This document shows positions 56,521-64,000 of a stretch of DNA of 64,000 bases, one piece after another (position 1 is the stretch's first letter; every line of letters begins with the position of its first letter). The stretch comes from Dysidea avara (taxonomy: Eukaryota; Porifera; Demospongiae; Dictyoceratida; Dysideidae), in the NCBI RefSeq assembly GCF_963678975.1, contig NC_089279.1, forward strand, positions 28,081,609-28,145,608, in the 5' to 3' direction. The notes under the pieces are model-generated. The model was not told the DNA's origin. It worked only from the letters and a program-made list of their open reading frames with translations, and made no database searches. Made by a program: the position numbers and the translations under genes.

Positions 56521-58080
56521 ACTTCAGGACTATAGACTCTACTGTGACAACATACTGTATGGTATTATTGTTTGCTCAATTTAGCAAATTCATGTTGATT
56601 TTGTTTTTAGTCAAACTTAACCAACAACATAAGTAGTTGTGCTTCGGCAAAAAATGCACTAGGAAAGTTGTTGATGGATCATGGCTAGCTATACACTGAT
56701 GTATAGCATTTAAGTATATTTATTTATTTATTTATTTAGAATATACTATTGGAAATGTTTTACTCATGTAGCTATACTTATGCTTTCCAAGTGAAATAAA
56801 TGTCTCATTAGCTATGTCAGGAAAGTATTACTATGACTTATAGCTAAGTTGTTCAAATGATCATGATCCAAAATGAAATTTAACTTCTATTTTCACATCA
56901 GAAATTCTTCATTCAAATGTGAAGTCTTAGCCCACTAGCTATGTGTTTCCAGCCTTCTATTCAGTAACCTTGAAAAAAGTAACTGTCAAAGTTTTGAGTC
57001 ATTGAGTGCTCCAGACTAGTGTTTTTTAGTGATCATCTGGGAATGTTTAAACTATAAGGGTTTCTACTTACCAATCTAATTTTAGTTATGGAAAAGTTTA
57101 AGTTTAAGCTCACCAAATGTTGCCGGCTTTCCATACCCCTGTAGTGTTCAGTGATAAGGAATTTGAAGTTACTAGACTAATCATTAGAGGACTACATTTG
57201 AATTATAAAGTTAAAGCTATGGCCCATCTGCATGGACTAGTAGTTAATGCTACTGAAATTACTTTGGTTACAGAAGCATTAGTAACAGTTATAATCTGAA
57301 CAGCTATATAATCAAGGACAAAACTAGCTATAGTTAGAAACATTTTATTAGTGTGGCATATATACCTAATATTAGAGTTAAGAGTAGTGTGACTGCTCTA
57401 TTGGAATCCCTGACTGCTCTATTAGAGTATATCGATCTTTTGCAGTAAAAAATAAGTGTCTTGCTGGGTCACGTGCACTTAAGCACCTGTAATATTAATA
57501 ATAGTCCTCATAAACTAGGGTTCCAGGTTTACCATGCGGGCGGGTGACCAGAAACTAAGGTTTGACTTGGTGTGGCCTTAGGGCCGGAATCAAAAAATTT
57601 TAAAAATAAATAAATAAATAAAAATTGTGACGGTAGGGCCTAGGTGGGGCACACCTTCGCATCAACCATCAAGTCCTCCCATGCAATATAAATACACGAC
57701 ATACGAGTCCATCTCACTGTGGACTCAGACACATCTATATAGAAATCTTATTAAAGTGCATGGTTGTGCCTAGCTAGCTAAATATACTGCTACACTGCTG
57801 TTTCTGCAGCTAATCGACCCTACAACCTACGCTATTGCTCGGTCAGCATGCAATTTTACCTAATTTCTTCTTCCACAGCTCTCACGGATTAACTCTTGAT
57901 CCAAATTTTAATTGACTAACAACATGTCACACATCAGCACTGCAGTGTTGAAGATCCGCTTAACAACAGCGGGCATTAAAAGATACGAAGTGGATATTTA
58001 GCCGGTCACCGTTTTGATATTTATTTAGCCGGTCATTGTTGTATAAACGTCCCCATAACTCCAGTATCAAACACACTAGT

Positions 58081-58207
58081 TGTATGAAGGTAAGTTTTTG
58101 GGTGAGTTCGAGGCGAGCTAGGGTTGGAGCGAGCGAAGCGAGCGTCCCGGCGAAGCCGGGCCAACCCTAGCTCGCCTCGAACTCACCCAAAAACTTACCT
58201 TCATACA
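58081..58207. repeat. Perfect 47-bp-stem hairpin, 33-nt loop
   Basis: 58081-58127 and 58161-58207 are exact complements. The loop contains GCGAGCGAAGCGAGCG and a small CCCGGC/GCCGGG hairpin. GC content is well above the surroundings. An exact arm match means very recent origin, gene conversion or selection for pairing. The GGTAAGT in the arm is probably not a splice site. Confidence 0.95.
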
Positions 58208-58371
58208 GACAGTGAAAGCCCTCATTATGCTTAGCAGGCAAACGTCAGGTTAGCGTTAGGGGTAGGCGCGGGTTCAGCCTTGGTTTCTTCTTCACTGGTA
58301 TATGATTACTATATAGTATTTTATATGTGTAACATTTAAATAGTACAAAAACAAGAGGAGTAGCCAGCAAG

Positions 58372-58443
58372 CACCGGTGTACAGTGGCTAGAGCGTCGGC
58401 CTCTTAAACCAGGGTACCTGGGTTCGATTCCCGGCTGCCCCAC
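58372..58443 (+). pseudogene. tRNA-Lys-like SINE head
   Basis: CAGTGGCTAGAGCGTCGG (A-box region), CCTCTTAA (anticodon loop, CTT) and GGGTTCGATTCCCGG (canonical B box) follow the layout of a Lys tRNA. The T arm pairs, but the acceptor stem does not and the anticodon stem has mismatches. A T8 tract follows directly, as for polymerase III termination. More likely a tRNA-derived SINE or tRNA pseudogene than a working tRNA. Confidence 0.7.
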
Positions 58444-58474
58444 ACTTTTTTTTCTTCGTTTCTTGAACCTTTTG

Positions 58475-58500
58475 GCATAGATAATATATATTATCTATGC
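58475..58500. repeat. 26-bp perfect palindrome
   Basis: The two halves GCATAGATAATAT and ATATTATCTATGC meet without a spacer, just downstream of the tRNA-like unit. Confidence 0.9.
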
Positions 58501-58553
58501 TTTTGGTATCACGTTTTTAGAACTTAGAAAAAATCGGTGACCGGCTAAATATC

Positions 58554-60752
58554 AACAGCGTAAAAGAAATGCGTAGTAGCATGTGCCTCATAATCTTGAC
58601 AATCTCCTTAGTATCATAGGTCCAAGCACTATCAGCTCACTATTCACAACCTTTTTGCAGTGAGCATTAAAAGGAATACTTCATTTATTAAACCTCTTGC
58701 ACGTCTTCTTTCAAGAACACCTCACTCAACACCTGTCATAGAGTAGTATGTTATCACCTTGACTTGATATAATCACGCTTCGTACAGCCTCATTTTACTG
58801 ACACCTTCCCTCCAACTCACACATTTGAACTCGCGATCACGTGATAGTGGGCATTTAAAGGAATTTTAATTTTCTTTGTCCGCTGATGTTAGTAATAGCG
58901 AAATAACAAGAAATTATATCTGCAGCAATGATATTCATATAAAAATCTGTATGGTAGCGTTGTGAAAAATCGTCGCGCGTCGAATCACGTGACTTGCAAC
59001 ATTTACTGACGATGGGCCTGGAAAGCTGACGGTGGGGCACAGGCCCCAGCTACACCACTGTCTTCAAAATATTATATAGTCGTAAGTTAAGACTATAATT
59101 CAATCACACAAACTACAAGATGCTGATGGTAGGGTAATAGTTTTAGTAGACACTAGTAGGTATGCTATGTGCTGAATGGAAATTACGCAAAGGAGGGAGA
59201 TTGTTTAATACCATACAAGTGCATTGTTTGAGAAAGGATACTTTAGCCATTGACTTTGGACATGCTATAGTGTTTGAAAAGAAGCAAATTACTTGCATAA
59301 TTGTACTATATCTATTGTATCTAAGCACAGTTACCACAAAATTATTTGGAATTTTTAATTTGCTTGCTTTTTCAGTACATACTTTTGATTTTGAACAATT
59401 CATCATGCTTTGGTGTCTGGAGGTGTACCTGCTGTTTTGGAGCCAGTCAGTGACTCGGTGTATGCCGTGATGATGAGAAGAGGCCAGATGGAATGTCCTT
59501 GGTTCCTGGTCCAACACCAACTGGAATACAACACAAATCACTTGGAATCCCAAAATGGAATCTAGAATTTGGGAATTAGGAATCTCAACAAATTTTCTAA
59601 AAGCCTGATTATTTGGATGCAATCTTTCCCTCATTCTAGCAACTGAATGCGCTGATGTGTCAAATTCAAGCACAACTATCCCCACCACACTCCTCCCTGC
59701 TGCACTCTTCCCTTTCCCTACCAATTTGGGTGGACTGTATTAATGTATTGTACTATTGTTTGCATATTATGTGTATATGACATTAGAGTTCAGTTGTATC
59801 TTTAAAAATTAATTATTTCCATATATATATTTTTGTAAATTATACCGTATATTATCTCGTTTGCTAATTATACCGTAAATTATCTCGTATATTATCTCGT
59901 TTGCGTGAACATGGTCGATACGTTTGTACAGGCCTCGCCTACAATCAAATTAACCTTGTAGCCAGCTGAACGCACAAAAGTGTTAATGTAAGCGTTGCTA
60001 GCTATGTAAATTTCCAAATTTGGAATCTGGAGCCTTGGGTTAGAATTCGAAATCTCTGCAAAAAATTGGCGAGATTTGGAATCTTACGACCCGACTTTTT
60101 TGGGTAGTGCCGGACCCTTCATTTTGGACTTTGCTTGTTCGGTTGATCCGACACGCACCCTTGCTCCTTCTACTGTGTCTCTTTTCTGATTATGCCAACC
60201 GGTTGGAGAACTCTTGAAATTGCGAAGCTGAGGAAATATTCCACTTTGACTACTTCCTTTCACTTCTCTCCCCTTTTGTGTCGAGACCCTGGGAGCTTGG
60301 GGTTCTTGTGCACGTTCGTTGGTGCGGTGGATAGGTTCCCGGGTCAGACTGTATTTTTAATTCAGAATATTTCAATTGATGTGCAACGCTGTAACGCTGC
60401 TTCAGTGATGGCGAGCATTCCATCGTCGCAGGATCGGCTTCTCTGCCCACAGATTGGTAGATGACTGGGATTGCAAATAATGACCTACCAGTGTAGTGTT
60501 TAACCGCCTGGTTTAGTTATTCTAATGGTCTGATGTTATCCATAAAAAACAATATATATAAACATTTAAAATAGCTATATATATTATTCTATTATTATAG
60601 CTAGCTAATAGCAAACCGACCTCTTCCAGGATGTCACCATCTCTTCGACAGACTATATGATCGTCTCCAAGTAGCCTAGGTCTAGTTTCGCCTATTAGTA
60701 TAGAAAAAATCTAGTGTAAGATCCGAAATGAGATATATCGTCAAATCAATGC
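58554..60752. other. Uncertain region; one long minus-strand frame
   Basis: Includes a solitary transposon end at 59020-59058 (inverted CAGTGGTGTAGCTGGGGCC), an unassigned frame at 59143-59724, and tandem TTATACCGTA..TTATCTCGT text at 59840-59905. A possible short coding start ATGGCGAGCATTCCATCGTC lies at about 60408, in a larger 90-codon frame (60192-60464). None is secure. Confidence 0.4.
59143..59724 (-). CDS. Unassigned 193-codon open frame
   Basis: Longest free-standing frame outside recognised elements. The first third reads VGKGKSAAGRSVVGIVVLEF and then FDTSAHSVARMRERLHPNNQ, which looks protein-like. The last two thirds are rich in Cys, His, Ser and Tyr and overlap an open plus-strand frame (59162-59470), so they look random. 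No family recognised. An exon covering only about 59590-59724 with a splice junction near there is possible. Low confidence that the whole frame is a gene. Confidence 0.25.
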   Translation of the reverse strand: MVGKGKSAAGRSVVGIVVLEFDTSAHSVARMRERLHPNNQAFRKFVEIPNSQILDSILGFQVICVVFQLVLDQEPRTFHLASSHHHGIHRVTDWLQNSRYTSRHQSMMNCSKSKVCTEKASKLKIPNNFVVTVLRYNRYSTIMQVICFFSNTIACPKSMAKVSFLKQCTCMVLNNLPPLRNFHSAHSIPTSVY

Positions 60753-60760
60753 TTATATAT

Positions 60761-61326
60761 CAGCGTTGAAACCGGGTCACTACTGCTGACCCGGATGACC
60801 CACTGACCTGGATAGCAATCCGGGTCAGACCCTGATAGCAATCCGGGTCATACCCTGATTTGACCCGGATGTGACCCGGATTAATTAAAGCCGAGGCGTG
60901 CGATAAGAGTTATATTTCAGCTAGTCTCGAGCGAGCGAGACTACGTTTTGAGCGTTCGATTCGTGTTGAATAAACAGGGGCGGATCCAGACTTTGGAATT
61001 GCAACTTCAGCCTAGCTGTAGGTTGAAGACCAAAAAAAAAGGTCATCACCTACTGACAATAGCAACCCCTCACCATAGATACCCTCAGTTTCGTGCTACA
61101 TACTGCATTTACTAATAAATGGGCGTTGCTGAGCGTATGTTTGTAACGCGATAAGTGGGCGTGGCTCACGAAAAAGCTACTCGATCGCGTTTATAAGTTT
61201 CCACGCCGTCAAACGAACAATTTCGTTTCTCACGTGATCCAATCCGGGTCAGACTAGGATAATTTGTAAACCGGGTGGAACCCGGAGAAAATGTGACCCG
61301 GATGACCCGACCTGGTTTCAACGCTG
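60761..61326. mobile_element. hAT-like element, 566 bp
   Basis: Ends CAGCGTTGAAACCGGGTCA and the inverted GGTTTCAACGCTG. TTATATAT flanks both sides (60753-60760, 61327-61334), though the flank is simple sequence, so this duplication is weaker evidence. Several CCGGGTCA / TGACCCGG units are repeated within both ends. No transposase frame. Confidence 0.75.
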
Positions 61327-61339
61327 TTATATATATATA

Positions 61340-61500
61340 TATATATATATACTCGGTATCTATGGTACCGATTCGGGAAATACGGCTGTTCTATACCATA
61401 TGCGTATTTTGTACCATACGCGTATGGTACATACCATATGCGTATACGTGTACGGTACAACCATACGCGTATGATACGGAAAATCGTACCATCTGAGTAT
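61340..61500. repeat. Overlapping palindromes of CCATACGCGTATGG type
   Basis: GTACCATACGCGTATGGTAC at 61411-61430 is a perfect 20-bp palindrome. Variants CCATATGCGTAT and ACCATACGCGTATGA surround it four or more times. Adjacent to a (TA)n tract. Confidence 0.85.
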
Positions 61501-61763
61501 AGCTAACCTGGTATGCGTATAATCATCAAGCAGAAGGTTTTTGCACTGCCGTACCTATTGACTACGCCTGATGGCACTCTGCTTTCATTTCTGTTCGGGG
61601 AAGAGGGAGGGGGGAGGAACTAGTCTTTCTGTTCAGTGAAGATCGAGATACTCTAATAGAGCAATCACTATTATTACATAATTGCAAGACCTCGCACAGC
61701 GAGTATAAATGCAATATACAAATCAAAATATATAGCTACAGCTAACTAATTACAATTTTACAG

Positions 61764-61895
61764 TTCATTTATAAGAAGGTTGTTAAACACGGTGATATAG
61801 ATGAAGCTTCAAAAGTCTCTGGTTGCAAGTTGTTCCATATAGCAGTGGAAGGAAAGAAGCTGAATTTATATGTGTCAATTCTAGTGAATGGCAGG
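61764..61895 (+). CDS. Isolated internal exon, 44 codons, phase 0-0
   Basis: Preceded by ACAATTTTACAG and followed by GTAAGTTGATC, both good splice signals. The 132-nt block is open only because it is coding-like: FIYKKVVKHGDIDEASKVSG, then CKLFHIAVEGKKLNLYVSIL and VNGR. The HGDIDEAS part is reminiscent of an ankyrin-type helix start, but one exon is too little to name a domain. Flanking exons were not found; CTACAG followed by CGTAATTGA near 62603 could be a short last exon. Host gene likely extends beyond what I can see. Confidence 0.5.
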
Positions 61896-64000
61896 GTAAG
61901 TTGATCTGATTATAGCTATTCTAATCTCTAGAGCTAAGATCAATTTAGCTTTACTGCGATTAAGATATAATTTACTTTACTGCATGATGCAAACCTATTT
62001 AAAATAAAGCATTCATTAAAATAAAAGAATAACATGATATCTCGCATGACTATATATAAGTGGTGCAACTGACATCTTGATTTAGGACAATATATGATAA
62101 AAACAATCATGAATTCATCACACTGTTGGCAGATCCAGTCTTGAATTGTGTTAAGTCCTGTTGATCTGGTAGGATCTGATGAAATTCTACATTGTCAAAA
62201 CTAAAAAAGGTCAATCATCTGGGTTGGAAGCTTTACGAAAAACATGATAACACCTAGCTGCATACAGTATAAGTCTGAAAAGTATAAATCAAAGGAAGGG
62301 AATTAAATATAATATGTCTTGATTTATACGTAGTCATTGGTGTATATCTAGCTATAACAATGTATCTCGTTGTCTGTTTAACATTTCATTTCATCAAAGC
62401 ATCTGACAGTTCCACAAAATACATGCAATAGAGCCATAACCCATATAATTATGATGGTTTATGTATAAGCACCTGTGGATTATTTTCTTGATGTCTTCTG
62501 ACTTTTGTACATATTGATTTATTGCATCATCCTGCTGTCTACTGCCTTATTTGTCATGGATTTCCATCTTGCATTTTTACAATAAATGACTTCATTTATC
62601 TACAGCGTAATTGATTTGAAAGTACACAAGCTGGTATACTGTATACGTTCTTTAGAATAGTTTAGTTAAAATGACCAGATTTGTGAAAAGGTACCTTTTC
62701 CACACATTTTACATACCAGCAAACAAAATGGTGTAACACTTGACTCCTTACACTGATAAACTTGCTCTTAGTATCAAAATGCAGATAGATACTAGTATAG
62801 CTACTGTACACTCATGGATAATTGCATGCAGGCAATTATAAGGTATATGTTCAATACTTACGAAACCCCGAATTTCAAAATATGCATGGGTCAAATTTTG
62901 TCTGTGAAAAAGGTACCTTTTTGCAAATCCGGTCACAAATTATCTAGCTGTTGCATAGCAACTGCACACACTGACAACGTATGGTAAAGTTTATTTTTGT
63001 TTCTTCTTCCACACAGTACATTGTGGCTGCAATTGCTACACATATATTGCTTCTTAATGGATTCATGATCCATTGTTGATACAATGAAAATTCAAAAACT
63101 AGGCCATTATTACAAATGCTACTCCTCCTTCATATCTATAATAGAGTTAATGATGTAATGTAATGATGTGACATGATGTAATATAATGTAATTTATGCAT
63201 ACCTGTAACATTAATATTGTGTACTGTAGTTGTAAGAGTTAGTTGTTATTGTGTACTTTCAGTTATTGATTAATAATATTATATACAGTAGTCTGTTTTG
63301 CCTATAAATGGTCTGCCTACACTTCCCTACAATTAGAACAATACCCACACATAATATTTATGTGTTTACAAATACTCCTGAAGATAGTCAAAGATTAGTA
63401 CAAGAATTAAAAGCTATATAGAGCGATATTACCCAAAACTCTACTAGGGGTTTCTCTTGTATATATGAACTTTGTAAAAATGTGTTTGGGTTTAAAGGTG
63501 CCCATGCAATTATCCCTTCAACATAAAACAAGAGCAGTATGCTCCTTGTCTTACTCAGAAACTGAAATTTGAAGTTTGATCTTCTAAGCATTATTTAGGA
63601 CAAAAGACATTGATTTCTTTTAGGCTGTAGCATATTGATATTCACGATTTTTCAATGAATATAACTGGAATGCATAGTGATATAAACGCTAAGCCAGTAG
63701 AGGTAGCATTGTAGCTAAATATAAACATAAGATTTTGATATAATTATCCATATACTACATTCTGATTGGTTACAACATAGCAATCATATTAAATAATTTG
63801 CATCCATTGGCAAATGGAGCCAATTTTTTCAGGCATATATATATTATTTCATTAAATATTTTATTCTATTGTTGCTACATATAATCTATTGTTTACCTTT
63901 AATTTGTTAGTACACTAGCTTCCACTTAAAAATGGATATTTATGCCTGGTGGCACTAAAGGTGTGTCACAGTTGAGCAGACAATTTTAATCAGATGAGCT
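61896..64000. other. No further exon seen
   Basis: AT-rich, with the MITE at 62672-62935, a TAATGATGTAATG-type simple stretch near 63150-63200 and short frames. It may be intron or flank of the gene with the 61764 exon. Confidence 0.4.
62672..62935. mobile_element. 264-bp MITE, TGACC..TTTGTGAAAA TIRs
   Basis: Left TGACCAGATTTGTGAAAAGG and right (inverted) TGACCGGATTTGCAAAAAGG. A similar right end alone (CTTTTCGCAAATCCGGTCAC) occurs at about 28755-28775, after satellite array 1. Confidence 0.8.

Larger units (their letters stand above)
54389..57992. other. No gene seen; repeats
   Basis: Contains CCTATTATGCT blocks (54608-54690), TATTAGAGTAT motifs (54400-54453, 56170, 57390-57436), the inverted/direct repeat set at 55318-55800, a SINE-like copy near 56328-56440, TTTATTTA and AATAAATA tracts (56720, 57605), and short frames without motifs (for example 57117-57299). 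Confidence 0.45.
57993..58553. mobile_element. 561-bp element with 19-bp perfect TIRs
   Basis: GATATTTAGCCGGTCACCG at 57993-58011 is exactly inverted at 58535-58553, and a second, degenerate copy of the TIR follows the left one at about 58016. The interior holds the long hairpin, a piece shared with 33860, the tRNA-like unit and a 26-bp palindrome. No clear target duplication. Confidence 0.7.

Noticed and set aside
57117..57299. 60-codon frame as a small protein
   Set aside because: No start context, no motif, no flanking splice signals. Ordinary chance frame length in AT-rich DNA.
59162..59470. 102-codon plus-strand frame
   Set aside because: Overlaps the equally uncertain minus-strand frame, has no motif and low-complexity hydrophobic content.

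Overview
The window is AT-rich eukaryotic DNA, most likely from an early-branching metazoan and plausibly a sponge. Three things suggest this. Candidate introns are tiny (about 40-55 nt, GTAAG...AG). The one substantial host gene joins a secreted parallel beta-helix, a cysteine-rich collar and a multi-pass membrane domain, an architecture I associate with sponges and choanoflagellates. The rest is dominated by non-LTR retrotransposon relics and small inverted-repeat DNA transposons. There is no bacterial-style operon structure. Species cannot be fixed from sequence alone.

Layout. 1-10.3 kb is a mosaic of foldback elements and direct duplications: 1.25-1.93 repeats at 8.19-8.87, 3.39-3.83 at 5.77-6.23, and 4.09-5.46 at 8.92-10.32 with a partial third copy. 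11.5-21.6 kb is a retrotransposon graveyard. It holds 3' ends and reverse-transcriptase pieces of several LINE lineages, a reverse transcriptase with a zinc-knuckle and restriction-like endonuclease tail (18.0-19.8 kb), and an apurinic-type endonuclease domain (20.1-20.8 kb). 21-44.4 kb is organised by a composite repeat seen twice nearly in full (23.66-29.26 and 40.07-44.42 kb) and once as a head only (21.88 kb). Its parts are an ~800 bp head, a 3-4 kb satellite of ~30 bp units, a short linker and a ~320 bp near-perfect palindrome. Between the copies lie mostly unannotatable AT-rich DNA, small MITEs, a tRNA-like relic and a cluster of exon/mini-intron-like modules near 37-38 kb that recur at 45.3-45.7 kb.

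46.6-51.8 kb (minus strand) holds the only large host gene: a signal-peptide-like start, N-glycosylation-rich parallel beta-helix, Cys-rich region, 8-9 membrane segments and an acidic tail encoded by a separate last exon. A 917-bp hAT-like element with a perfect 8-bp target duplication interrupts it, and removing the element and one duplication restores the frame. A one-base shift in an A run is the only other break.

51.8-64 kb is again repeat-rich: nested MITEs carrying a possible captured exon, a 19-bp-TIR element containing a perfect 47-bp-stem hairpin and a Lys-tRNA-like SINE head, a 566-bp hAT-like element, and one isolated clean internal exon at 61.76 kb.
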